This document shows positions 35,390 to 42,952 of a stretch of DNA of 48,490 nucleotides, one piece after another. Location: positions 1 to 48,490 of the forward strand of contig JAVZMA010000011.1 in the NCBI GenBank assembly GCA_038883475.1. Direction: 5' to 3'. This stretch comes from JAVZLH01 sp038883475. Lineage in GTDB: Archaea > Thermoproteota > Bathyarchaeia > Bathyarchaeales > Bathycorpusculaceae. The translations under genes and the position numbers were made by a program. The notes under the pieces were generated by a model, which had not been told where the DNA came from, ran no database searches, and saw only the letters and a program-made list of their open reading frames with translations. Numbering within the stretch: position 1 is the stretch's first letter; every line of letters begins with the position of its first letter.

Positions 35390-35790
35390 ACTTTTCTTTC
35401 ACGCTCTCTACGAATTCATCAACGACTTTAAAGTTGGTTTTAACGGAATCGTAAATTTGAGCGTCGTCTATCGTCCAGTAGCGGTGCGTCAGCAATCTTC
35501 TCAGTCGTATTATTGCAGTCAAGTCTTTAGCATAACGGCAGATGCTCTTTTCTTCCATTATTTTGAAACACTGCGAATAGGAGTGTGGAGTGAGTTTGAG
35601 GTCTTCAGTAGCTATTTGAAGGCATATACTTCCTAAAGCTTCAGCAAGCACTATGACATGGTATCTGATGGCGTACTTTTCATCTATGCTCAATTCAGCG
35701 TATGACTTCAGTGTTAAGCGGTTTAATTCAGCCTTCGATTCGAGAACCTCATTTATTCTTTGTTTTAAGATGATTAATATTTATGGGCAT
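35373..35790 (-). CDS. HEPN toxin (DUF86/HepT), apparently frameshifted near its start
   Basis: HEPN ribonuclease-type protein. The catalytic motif RX4HXY is perfect (RRLLTHRY), with the typical helical build, including CFKIMEEKSICRY. The main open frame has no ATG or GTG start; its only candidate is TTG 35693, which would remove the conserved first helix. In-frame codons for that helix (RINEVLESKAELNRL) continue back to a stop at 35781-35783. An ATG at 35788-35790 lies in the neighbouring frame. Deleting one A from the AAAA run at 35763-35766 (TTTT on the plus strand) joins the two perfectly and gives about 138 aa, the family length. Confidence 0.75.
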
Positions 35791-35982
35791 CCTAACCAGC
35801 AACAAGTAAATAACTCAACTTAAATAGATAACGTTATTGTCGATTGGAAGATATTAAAGTGCAGATGAAACAAATTTGACTTTAAAGACTTTGAACTTAC
35901 AAAATCATATTTAAAATTAACAAAGTATAATAAGTGCAACTTGCTAGCGGGTATAAATGCAGCGTCCTCCTCTGGGATAAAA

Positions 35983-36315
35983 ATGGCAGAGGAAGAAAGA
36001 TTTAACGCTGCGTTTCTCAAAATTTTAGATGAACAGCTGAAAAGTCTTGTTGGGGAAGTTGCTGTTAGGTCTTTTTATAGGCATCTGCTTAACCACTATA
36101 ACTTAGACTTTGGGGATATACCGAAGAACATTGAAGTTTTCGCTAAGGCTTTTCAAGAATATTTTGGTTCAAGCGCCAATCCCTTACAGAAAATGTTGTT
36201 GATAAAAATGCACTCGCGGTTCGGCAGACCCTTTAGAGAGGGACCCTTCGCTGAATCAATAGTTAGGTTAAAAGTTGCTGTAATGCGCGAGGGCTTGCTA
36301 TACTTTGGACGGTGA
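35983..36315 (+). CDS. Small helical protein of unknown function
   Basis: A predicted helical protein of about 110 aa, beginning MAEEERFNAAFLKILDEQL. The central LLNHYNLDFGDIPKNIEVFAKAFQEYFG, then LQKMLLIKMHSRFGRPF, is faintly similar to small output-type domains in archaea (NitrOD5-like), but I would not name it. TTG 35941 is an alternative start; the Ala/Ser-rich extension it adds is not domain-like. It is convergent with cutA, six bases apart. A TATA-like CATATTTAAA sits at about 35908-35917. Confidence 0.6.
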   Translation: MAEEERFNAAFLKILDEQLKSLVGEVAVRSFYRHLLNHYNLDFGDIPKNIEVFAKAFQEYFGSSANPLQKMLLIKMHSRFGRPFREGPFAESIVRLKVAVMREGLLYFGR

Positions 36316-36321
36316 GGGTTT

Positions 36322-36869
36322 TTATTTGAGGTAGTTGTCAAGCCACTCCGCATAAGTCTTATAACCTCTCACAACTGGCAAAGCGATGATTTCTGGGATG
36401 TCATAACTGTGCAGAGCCCTGACCCTTTCAGACAATTCGTCAAACAAGTTTTCGCGGGATTTCATTAAAAGAACGTATTCCTCGGCTGTTTCAATTTTTC
36501 CAGTCCACCAGAAAAGCNNNNNNNNNNNNNNNNNNNNNNNNNNNNNNNNNNNNNNNNNNNNNNNNNNNNNNNNNNNNNNNNNNNNNNNNNNNNNNNNNNN
36601 NNNNNNNNNNNNNNNATTTCTGGGATGTCATAACTGTGCAGAGCCCTGACCCTTTCAGACAATTCGTCAAACAAGTTTTCGCGGGATTTCATTAAAAGAA
36701 CGTATTCCTCGGCTGTTTCAATTTTTCCAGTCCACCAGAAAAGCGAGTGCACAGGACCTATTATGTTGGCGCATGCAATCAGCCTTTCATTCAGTAGGCT
36801 ATTGGCGATTTTTTCGGCTTCTTCCTTATCCGAAGTTGTTACTAAAACGACTATGTAATTTTTTGTCAA
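36322..36869 (-). CDS. cutA: Divalent-cation tolerance protein CutA1, split by a false duplication
   Basis: Trimeric CutA1 fold. The N-terminal part reads MTKNYIVVLVTTSDKEEAEKIANSLL, then LFWWTGKIETAEEYVLLMKSR and ALHSYDIPE at the gap edge. The other side of the gap resumes in the same gene at IIALPVV and ends AEWLDNYLK with stop at 36322-36324. The 129 bases flanking the N run are identical on both sides, so collapsing one copy gives a complete protein of 106 aa. As written, the frame through the gap is false. Confidence 0.9.
36389..36517 (+). repeat. Exact 129-bp duplicate, left copy (assembly artefact)
   Basis: Identical over 129 bases to 36616-36744, both copies lying within cutA and flanking the N run. 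It is explained by two contigs that share their ends but were not merged. Confidence 0.95.
36518..36615. other. Assembly gap (98 N)
   Basis: A run of 98 N between two identical contig ends. The true distance is probably minus 129 bases, that is, no gap at all. Confidence 0.98.
36616..36744 (+). repeat. Exact 129-bp duplicate, right copy (assembly artefact)
   Basis: Second copy of 36389-36517, with full identity across all bases compared by eye. Confidence 0.95.
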
Positions 36870-36962
36870 GCATTAACACTCTCCAAAGAAGCATGCGTAA
36901 CAGTCAAGCTTATCTTGATTAACGAGAAAATGTGTTTAAACTTTACTAACTGAGGGTTGGTT

Positions 36963-37925
36963 GTGAAAACTTTAGGCGTAATCACAAGCGGCGGAGACGC
37001 GCCTGGCATGAACGCTGCTATCCGTGCAGTAACACGCGTTGCCAGCGCTGAGGGCTTTCGAGTCTTAGGTTTCGAGAGAGGTTGGGAAGGCTTGATAAGC
37101 AATGCTTTTGTGCCCTTGACTCCGCGTTCCGTTGGCGGCATAATCCAGTTGGGCGGCACCATCCTCCGCACCTCAAGATGCCCAGAATTCAAGAAAAAGG
37201 AAGGAATTGGAAAGGCTGCTAAAACTCTAGCGAAAAATAATGTTTATGGGCTTGTTGTCATCGGCGGCGACGGTTCTTTCAGAGGAGCCTTGGAACTTAG
37301 CAGAGAAACTGACACCTTAATGGTTGGGATTCCAGCCACTATTGACAATGATGTTTATGGGACGGATGAAACAATAGGCTTTGACACGGCAGTGAACACG
37401 GCTGTTACGGAAATAGACAAGATTCGTGACACAGCTGTTTCCCATGAAAGGGTCTTCATAGTTGAGGTCATGGGCAGAAAAAGAGGCTTTCTAGCGGCTG
37501 CTGTCGGCTTGGCGGTAGGAGCTGAAACAATTTTGGTTCCAGAAGTGGAGTATAGGAAAGAGGAAATTTTTCAAACAATAAAAGAGAACACAGCAAAAGG
37601 GAAAAAGTCCGGCATAATTGTGGCTGCTGAGGGAATAGGAGACACACGCAAGCTAGCAAGAGAAATAGAAGAAAATACAGATGTAGAGGTTAGGCTCAGT
37701 GTTTTAGGTTATGCACAAAGAGGCGGCAGTCCCACAGCTAGAAGCAGACTTTTAGCCAGTTTATTCGCAAACGAGGCCGTTGAATTACTAGCGAAACGTG
37801 AAGGAAACAGAATAGTCGGTTTGCAAAATGGCAAAATAACCAGTATAGAATTTGAGGAATCCTGCAAAACCCAAAAACCCTTAGATTTGGGCATATTAAA
37901 GCTGGCAAAGGTGTTAGCGACATAA
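36963..37925 (+). CDS. pfkA: 6-phosphofructokinase, ATP-type signature
   Basis: Group A phosphofructokinase, about 320 aa. It begins KTLGVITSGGDAPGMNAAIRAV. The phosphoryl-donor loop is VVIGGDGSFRGA, with Gly at the position equivalent to E. coli 104, and the catalytic loop is GIPATIDND, with a small residue (Ala) at position 124. These residues characterise ATP-dependent enzymes. VEVMGRKRGFLA and GYAQRGGSPTA complete the fructose 6-phosphate site. GTG 36963 has GAGGG upstream; TTG 36957 adds two residues. The gene is followed by a VOC-family gene. Confidence 0.88.
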   Translation: MKTLGVITSGGDAPGMNAAIRAVTRVASAEGFRVLGFERGWEGLISNAFVPLTPRSVGGIIQLGGTILRTSRCPEFKKKEGIGKAAKTLAKNNVYGLVVIGGDGSFRGALELSRETDTLMVGIPATIDNDVYGTDETIGFDTAVNTAVTEIDKIRDTAVSHERVFIVEVMGRKRGFLAAAVGLAVGAETILVPEVEYRKEEIFQTIKENTAKGKKSGIIVAAEGIGDTRKLAREIEENTDVEVRLSVLGYAQRGGSPTARSRLLASLFANEAVELLAKREGNRIVGLQNGKITSIEFEESCKTQKPLDLGILKLAKVLAT

Positions 37926-37968
37926 CAAATATTTGCGCAGAGAACCAATTACCTAACGTGGTTAAGAA

Positions 37969-38472
37969 ATGAAATGCAACAAGCCTGAACCAAGAAATCG
38001 TTTCCATCACGTTGGCATCGTAGTAAAAAACATTTCAGACGCCATTGACAAGTATTCTGCCGCACTTAAAATAGACAAAAGCAAGATTACCGTGGAAACA
38101 GGAAACTACGTGACGGAGAAAGGCGAAGTTGAAGAATTCAAATACGCTTTTTTGCCCCTTGCAGAAGGAGAAAACAACTTCATAGAACTAGTCGAACCAG
38201 TAACACCAGGTCCGACAGCCAGATACTTAGAAAAACATGGTGAAGGACTGTTTCACTTAGCGTTTGAATCCTCCGCAATGCTAGAAACAATTAAAGACTT
38301 TGAAAACGCTGGAATACCGCTGGCTGGCACAACACCTACAAAAGAAGTTCTGTCAGTTTTCTTCCATCCAAAATTTGCACACGGGGTCTTAATACAAGTC
38401 ATTAAAAAAGGGGTCTTCGACACGGCTGGAAGAATAAGCGAAGAAACAATCGAGAAAGAAAAAAGAAGTTAA
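37969..38472 (+). CDS. VOC-family protein, methylmalonyl-CoA epimerase-like
   Basis: A 167-aa vicinal-oxygen-chelate protein. It has FHHVGIVVKNISDAIDKY, AFLPLAEGENNFIELVEP, RYLEKHGEGLFHLAFE and FFHPKFAHGVLIQVI, closely following methylmalonyl-CoA epimerase. The last metal ligand of that enzyme is Glu (VLIE); here the position is Gln. It may therefore be an epimerase with altered metal binding or a different VOC enzyme. It lies 43 bases after the ATP-type phosphofructokinase. Confidence 0.7.
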   Translation: MKCNKPEPRNRFHHVGIVVKNISDAIDKYSAALKIDKSKITVETGNYVTEKGEVEEFKYAFLPLAEGENNFIELVEPVTPGPTARYLEKHGEGLFHLAFESSAMLETIKDFENAGIPLAGTTPTKEVLSVFFHPKFAHGVLIQVIKKGVFDTAGRISEETIEKEKRS

Positions 38473-38486
38473 AATACCCTCTGCTT

Positions 38487-39515
38487 TTAGCCGAAGAACA
38501 CGCTTGCTATGTTGTAAAGCTCCAAATCCACAGTTTTACGTTTTCCAATAACGTCTTTTAAAGGAACTGAAACTATCTTGTTTCCTTGAAGAGCAACCAT
38601 AAACCCAAACTTTCCTTCGTGAACAAGGTCGATGGCTGCCACTCCGAATCTTGTAGCCAATATTCTGTCGAAGGGCGTTGGAGAGCCTCCGCGTTGCAGA
38701 TGCCCCAAAACAACAACCCGCGTCTCTATGCCAGTGCATTTCTCAATTTCCTTTCCAAGATAGTAGCCGACTCCGCCGAGGCTTATGTGTCCAAACTCGT
38801 CTATGCTCTCGCTGTAAACTATTTCCTTTCCGCCTTTCGGCTTGGCACCTTCAGCCACAACAATTAAGCTGAAGTTTCTGCCCCGCTTCTGTCTACGCCT
38901 AATATACTCACAGACCTCTTCTATGTCAAAGGGCTTCTCTGGAATCAATATCACGTCCGCGCCTCCAGCAAGCCCAGCCTCTAGGGCGATGTGACCCGTA
39001 TATCTGCCCATAACCTCTAGAATCATAACCCTGTTATGGGCTTCTGCTGTTGAGTGAAGCTTGTCAAGGGCTTCCGCAGCTATGGTGACGGCTGTGTTGA
39101 AGCCAAAAGTGTAGTCTGTGCCAACCAAATCATTATCAATAGTTTTGGGAACACCAACACATTTCAGCCCAAAATCGCCCATTTTGTGGGCTACGCTTAA
39201 AGTGTCATCGCCCCCTATGGCGATAACAGCCTCTATTCCAGCAGCTTTAGCATTTTCAACGATGATTTCCGGTCCCTTTTCGCGTTTAAAAGGATTCGTC
39301 CTCGAAGTTCCAAGGATGGAGCCTCCGCGGGGAAGGATGCCTGAAACAGCGTCTAAATCTAATTTTTGAAGTTTGTTTTCAAGTAGTCCACGCCACCCAT
39401 CCCTTATGCCGACAATTTCATCATTGCAGCATTGAATTCCCTTCCTTACAACGGCACGTATGACTGCGTTGATTCCAGGCGCGTCTCCGCCTCCGCTTAA
39501 AACTCCAACTTTCAT
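38487..39515 (-). CDS. pfp: Phosphofructokinase, PPi-type signature
   Basis: Group A phosphofructokinase, about 342 aa. With ATG 39515 the numbering falls out directly: GGDDT has Asp at 104, and PKTIDND has Lys at 124. Asp104/Lys124 is the residue pair that marks pyrophosphate-dependent enzymes, against Gly104/Gly124 in ATP enzymes. LEVMGRYTGHIAL and GHLQRGGSPTPFDR bind fructose 6-phosphate. A TTG at 39551 would overlap the aldolase stop; ATG 39515 lies 13 bases after it. It is the second gene of an fba-pfp operon, convergent with the other phosphofructokinase. Confidence 0.88.
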   Translation of the reverse strand: MKVGVLSGGGDAPGINAVIRAVVRKGIQCCNDEIVGIRDGWRGLLENKLQKLDLDAVSGILPRGGSILGTSRTNPFKREKGPEIIVENAKAAGIEAVIAIGGDDTLSVAHKMGDFGLKCVGVPKTIDNDLVGTDYTFGFNTAVTIAAEALDKLHSTAEAHNRVMILEVMGRYTGHIALEAGLAGGADVILIPEKPFDIEEVCEYIRRRQKRGRNFSLIVVAEGAKPKGGKEIVYSESIDEFGHISLGGVGYYLGKEIEKCTGIETRVVVLGHLQRGGSPTPFDRILATRFGVAAIDLVHEGKFGFMVALQGNKIVSVPLKDVIGKRKTVDLELYNIASVFFG

Positions 39516-39528
39516 TTTATTTTTTCCC

Positions 39529-40446
39529 TCAGGCTTTTCCTGAACTTCCAAACAAGCGCATTTTGCCCTTAATAACTTCTTTCATCGCGTCTTTCGCTGG
39601 ACCTAAAATTTTTCTCGGGTCAAACTCTTTCGGCGAGTTTGCTAGAACTTCGCGGATGGTTGCTGTGAAGGCAAGCCGCAAGTCAGTGTCAATGTTAATC
39701 TTCGAGATTCCCAAGGAAATCGCCTTTTTTATGTGTTCTTCCGGTATGCCTTTAGCTCCAGAAAGTTCAGCGCCATATTTTGTGGCTTTTCCAATTATCC
39801 AGGCTGGCACGCTTGAAGCGCCATGCAAAACCAATGGAATGTCAACTTTTTTGGCTATCAGCTTTAACCTTTCAAAGTCAAGTTTGGCTTCGCCCTTAAA
39901 CTTGTAGGCGCCGTGGGAAGTGCCTATGGCAACAGCCAAAGCGTCAACGCCAGTTCGCTTAACGAATTCTTCCGCCGCGTCTGGGTCTGTTAAGATGGCT
40001 TCCTTTTCTTCAACAGTTTTCTCCTCAACACCCGCAAGTCTTCCAAGCTCAGCCTCAACAGAAACGCCTTTAGAATGGGCAAGGTCAACAACACGCTTTG
40101 TAATGGCAATGTTTTCCTCAAACTTTAGGAAGGAACCGTCAATCATGACCGAAGTGAAGCCCGCTTCTATGCATTTGGAAACAGTTTCAAAATCTTCGCC
40201 GTGGTCAAGATGCAGAGACATGGGCACGGGCGTGTTTTCAGCTGCTGTCCTAACAATCTTTGTTAAGTAAGCCAAACCAGCGTATTTGATGGCGCTTGGC
40301 GTTACTGCAACAATGACAGGCGACTTTTCCTCTGCTGCAGCTTCCGAAACTGCTAAGAGGCTTTCAAGGTTTTGAATGTTGAAGGCGCCTACAGCGTAAG
40401 CCCCACGCTTAGCTGGCAACAACAAATCTCTATTTGTTACAAGCAT
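39529..40446 (-). CDS. fba: Class II fructose-1,6-bisphosphate aldolase
   Basis: Zinc-dependent aldolase, about 305 aa. It shows AVGAFNIQNLESLLAV, the HLDHGEDFETVSKCI metal/catalytic motif, VSVEAELGRLAGVEE, GTSHGAYKF, LVLHGASSVP and KINIDTDLRLAF. These are bacterial-type class II features. Most archaea use DhnA-type class I or bifunctional FBP aldolase/phosphatase. The start is ATG 40446 (or GTG 40455). A TATA-like CATTTATACT at 40481-40490 (minus) fits a leaderless transcript. Confidence 0.9.
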   Translation of the reverse strand: MLVTNRDLLLPAKRGAYAVGAFNIQNLESLLAVSEAAAEEKSPVIVAVTPSAIKYAGLAYLTKIVRTAAENTPVPMSLHLDHGEDFETVSKCIEAGFTSVMIDGSFLKFEENIAITKRVVDLAHSKGVSVEAELGRLAGVEEKTVEEKEAILTDPDAAEEFVKRTGVDALAVAIGTSHGAYKFKGEAKLDFERLKLIAKKVDIPLVLHGASSVPAWIIGKATKYGAELSGAKGIPEEHIKKAISLGISKINIDTDLRLAFTATIREVLANSPKEFDPRKILGPAKDAMKEVIKGKMRLFGSSGKA

Positions 40447-40568
40447 TGTTTCCACTTTCCCATGATATTAATTCTGAATAAGTATAAATGATTTACATGG
40501 TTTCAATAAAGACTAAGTATTCATAACCTAAATAGATATTCTAAATCTGCACACAATCATGAGCGGTA

Positions 40569-41039
40569 TTAACGAGGCTTCCCCATTAAAACGAACGTAG
40601 CAACAGCAGCCACACAAACCAAAGCAATTATTACCGCTAGAAGGAGCATCTGAGGAAGTCCGAAGATGTAATGTTCAACTTCACATTCTAATGTTACAAG
40701 CTTGTCTACAGACGAATCAACATTTGAAAAACGCAGAATATATTCCCCCTCTAAATCGCAAACAAAACTGTAACGGAAATCACCCTGTCTATTAAAATCT
40801 CTAATTGTCCCGTTGGGACAGACAAAATAGAAATGTAAAGAATTGTCTTCTTGCGAACCAACAACGTTGAATTTTATTAGAACATGGTCTTCAACTGAGA
40901 GGTTTAATGTTTTAGTTTCCTCTTTTCCGCTTTTCACCATAAAGCTTACCGCCGCAGCCTCGACAGACCCTATAATAACCAAGAAGGATAATGCGAAGAA
41001 GAGAGTACGCACCAATGTTCTCTTAAACTGAAACATCAA
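40569..41039 (-). CDS. GOLD-domain (p24/emp24-like) membrane protein
   Basis: A 156-aa type I membrane protein. It has a signal peptide (about 1-28), then a beta-sandwich with VEDHVLIKFNVVGSQEDNSLHFYFVCPNGT, the GDFRYSFVCDLEGEYILRFSNVDSS block and SVDKLVTLECEVEHYIFG. It ends with one helix (about 129-152) and a short KPR tail. The cysteines and the GxYxLxFxN pattern match the GOLD domain of eukaryotic p24 cargo receptors. Function in archaea is unknown. It stands alone between fba and kptA. Confidence 0.65.
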   Translation of the reverse strand: MMFQFKRTLVRTLFFALSFLVIIGSVEAAAVSFMVKSGKEETKTLNLSVEDHVLIKFNVVGSQEDNSLHFYFVCPNGTIRDFNRQGDFRYSFVCDLEGEYILRFSNVDSSVDKLVTLECEVEHYIFGLPQMLLLAVIIALVCVAAVATFVLMGKPR

Positions 41040-41156
41040 AAGATTCTGCTTCTTCCGAGACCATAACTATTATGAAGCACAAATACAAAACGACAAAATT
41101 GATTTGGAAATTGGATTACAAATCTAATAAACCAGAACGCGTAACAACCAAATTGT

Positions 41157-41726
41157 ATGCCACACAAGCATGAAACGTGTTCCAAGATTAAAATCAGCAA
41201 ATACATAAGTTATCTTCTTAGGCATAACCCCAAAAACTTGAATATGGACAAAAGTGGCTTCGTCAGTTTAAAAGAACTTCTGAAAAAGCTTAACGAACGC
41301 TTTCAAGTTGACGAGAAACTCATCCGCGAAATCATCGAAAAAAGCGACAAGAAAAGATTCGAAATAATTGGAGATAAAATAAGGGCTATTTACGGTCACA
41401 CCATACCAGTAGAAATACAATTTGAAGAAGACAAAACAATAAAGAGGCTTTACCATGGAACAAGGGCAGAAGCAGCCTCAGAAATTCTCAAAACCGGCTT
41501 AAAGCCTATGAAACGCAGATGGGTACATCTTTCCCCAACAATGGAAATAGCCATGGAAGTGGGATTGAGGAGAACCAGGAAACCCGTTATTTTGGAGATA
41601 GACGCTGAAGCAGCCAGAAAGGATGGAATACGGTTTTACAGGGCAACAGACAAAGTTTACCTATGCGAACACTTGCCACCAAAATATATTCGCTGCATAA
41701 ACGGACAAGCTAAGAAAACGACTTAA
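41157..41726 (+). CDS. kptA: RNA 2'-phosphotransferase Tpt1/KptA
   Basis: Transfers the 2'-phosphate of a tRNA splice junction to NAD+. 189 aa with the Tpt1 hallmark residues: ISYLLRHNP, a YGH in AIYGHTIPVE, YHGTRAEAA and WVHLSPTMEIA, followed by the NAD-site Arg region. Archaeal enzymes usually act in the absence of fungal-type tRNA ligase; the physiological substrate is unknown. It is convergent with the nitroreductase, overlapping by 17 bases. Confidence 0.9.
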   Translation: MPHKHETCSKIKISKYISYLLRHNPKNLNMDKSGFVSLKELLKKLNERFQVDEKLIREIIEKSDKKRFEIIGDKIRAIYGHTIPVEIQFEEDKTIKRLYHGTRAEAASEILKTGLKPMKRRWVHLSPTMEIAMEVGLRRTRKPVILEIDAEAARKDGIRFYRATDKVYLCEHLPPKYIRCINGQAKKTT

Positions 41727-42249
41727 AAATTCCATATTCATCCATACTCACAATCTTTTTTAACGGTTTTCGCCTTCGAATAAAATACAACACTTTACCA
41801 GCCAAGTCAAGCTTCTCCCGCGGATAGCCAACAGCCAAAAGGGCGACAACCCTGAAATTTTCAGGAATTTTAAGCAACTCCTTAACCTTAGCCTCGTCGA
41901 AACTCCCAACCCAACAAGTGCCTAACCCCTCACCAGTGGCGGTTAAAACCATGTTCTGCAAAGCTATGGCAACATCCACAACACACCATTTAGGCGAAGC
42001 CCTTTCATCGCCGCAACCTACAATCACAATGGGCGCTTCAGCCAAAAACCTTGCAAAAACTCCAGTTTCAGCCAGCCTTCTTCTCTTTTCGCTGTCCGTG
42101 ACGACGACGAAGTGCCACGGTTGAACGTTGCTGGCTGAAGGCGCCAGTCTACCAGCCTCAAGAATCTTCATCAACTTTTCGTTTGGAACAGGCGTCGGTT
42201 CATAAGCCCGAATAGACCGTCGCCTTTGAACCGCCTCAAACACTTCCAC
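41710..42249 (-). CDS. Nitroreductase-family FMN protein
   Basis: FMN-dependent oxidoreductase, 179 aa. It begins EVFEAVQRRRSIRAYEPTPVPNE, then LEAGRLAPSASNVQPWHFVVV, VVDVAIALQNMVLTATGEGLGTCWVG and VALLAVGYPREK. Length and motifs are ordinary for the family. The substrate cannot be inferred from the neighbours. Confidence 0.88.
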   Translation of the reverse strand: MEVFEAVQRRRSIRAYEPTPVPNEKLMKILEAGRLAPSASNVQPWHFVVVTDSEKRRRLAETGVFARFLAEAPIVIVGCGDERASPKWCVVDVAIALQNMVLTATGEGLGTCWVGSFDEAKVKELLKIPENFRVVALLAVGYPREKLDLAGKVLYFIRRRKPLKKIVSMDEYGIFKSFS

Positions 42250-42352
42250 CTTTCACCATCTCCACAATAAAATTTTGAAAGGCTTAGGCTAATAAGCACT
42301 TTTCAAAGGAAAAGCAAACTTGTAAAACCCTAAGAAGAACATAGTGCAATGT

Positions 42353-42574
42353 CTATTCTGTCTCCAGTTTATAAAACACCTTCAAGCCCCTCAAAGTCTC
42401 ATGAACCTTATTGGCAAGTTGAAGAACATCCACAAGCTCAACCTTCCGCCCCCAATCATAAACATGATCATGATAACCCCTCAAAGGCTCAAAACCCATA
42501 GAACGAAGCTTCGCAACAACCTCCGAAGGACTTGCGCCTTCACTGTAAAACCAAATAGTCAAATAAGTCTTCAC
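42353..42574 (-). CDS. Small archaeal protein of unknown function
   Basis: A protein of 73 aa: KTYLTIWFYSEGASPSEVV, then LRSMGFEPLRGYHDHVYDW and VELVDVLQLANKVHETLRGL. It is compact alpha/beta with conserved-looking His/Asp, like many small archaeal RNA-binding or regulatory proteins, but I cannot name a family. I chose GTG 42572-42574 with GGGGGTTGG just upstream; longer frames run into the tRNA gene. Confidence 0.6.
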   Translation of the reverse strand: MKTYLTIWFYSEGASPSEVVAKLRSMGFEPLRGYHDHVYDWGRKVELVDVLQLANKVHETLRGLKVFYKLETE

Positions 42575-42622
42575 AAACCAACCCCCCAATCCATGCCTAA
42601 AGGAGACAAACAAAATTAACAC

Positions 42623-42642
42623 TTTCGGTAAAAACACCGAAA
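42623..42642 (-). terminator. Hairpin after tRNA-Ser
   Basis: TTTCGGT and ACCGAAA form a perfect seven-pair stem with a six-base loop, starting two bases past the tRNA CCA end. It may terminate or process the tRNA transcript. Confidence 0.45.
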
Positions 42643-42643
42643 C

Positions 42644-42732
42644 TGGCGCGGGGTGCGGGATTTGAACCCGCGCGGCCGTTACCGACCACAGGCTTAGCAG
42701 GCCTGCCCCCTACCAGGCTAGGGCAACCCCGC
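42644..42732 (-). tRNA. tRNA-Ser (anticodon GCT), CCA encoded
   Basis: Class II tRNA, 86 nt plus encoded CCA. The acceptor stem GCGGGGT/ACCCCGC has six G-C pairs out of seven. The anticodon stem-loop is CAGGC-CTGCTAA-GCCTG, giving GCT, which reads AGC/AGU. The long variable arm TGGTCGGTAACGGCCGC is typical of tRNA-Ser, and the T arm is GCGGGTTCAAATCCCGC. Discriminator G precedes CCA. There is no intron. Confidence 0.96.
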
Positions 42733-42952
42733 AATTTATAGTTTTGTTTATTGGATTTCGTATTTTTTAGAGAGTTTGCACGTATATAAGCAGTGCGTGT
42801 AGGTTGCGGTTTGGTCAAGTGCTTTGTTAGGGTTATATTTTGGAGGCGTCTTTGGGTGGTTAAACCTTAGTAAGTTGCTGGTTTGAATGTGAAGGTTTGA
42901 GGGTGGCGGAGGGCTTTTATCTGTTGAGTGGTTAGTTTATGTGGGATGAGTC

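Noticed and set aside
34493..35790. Cas or other defence locus suggested by PIN and HEPN domains
   Set aside because: No cas genes or repeats are nearby; both modules have classic two-gene toxin-antitoxin layouts.
36389..36744. A true tandem repeat or CRISPR-like repeat
   Set aside because: Two exact copies around an N run within one gene are explained by unmerged contig ends.
36866..37192. A minus-strand frame over the start of pfkA
   Set aside because: It is antisense to strongly conserved pfkA motifs.
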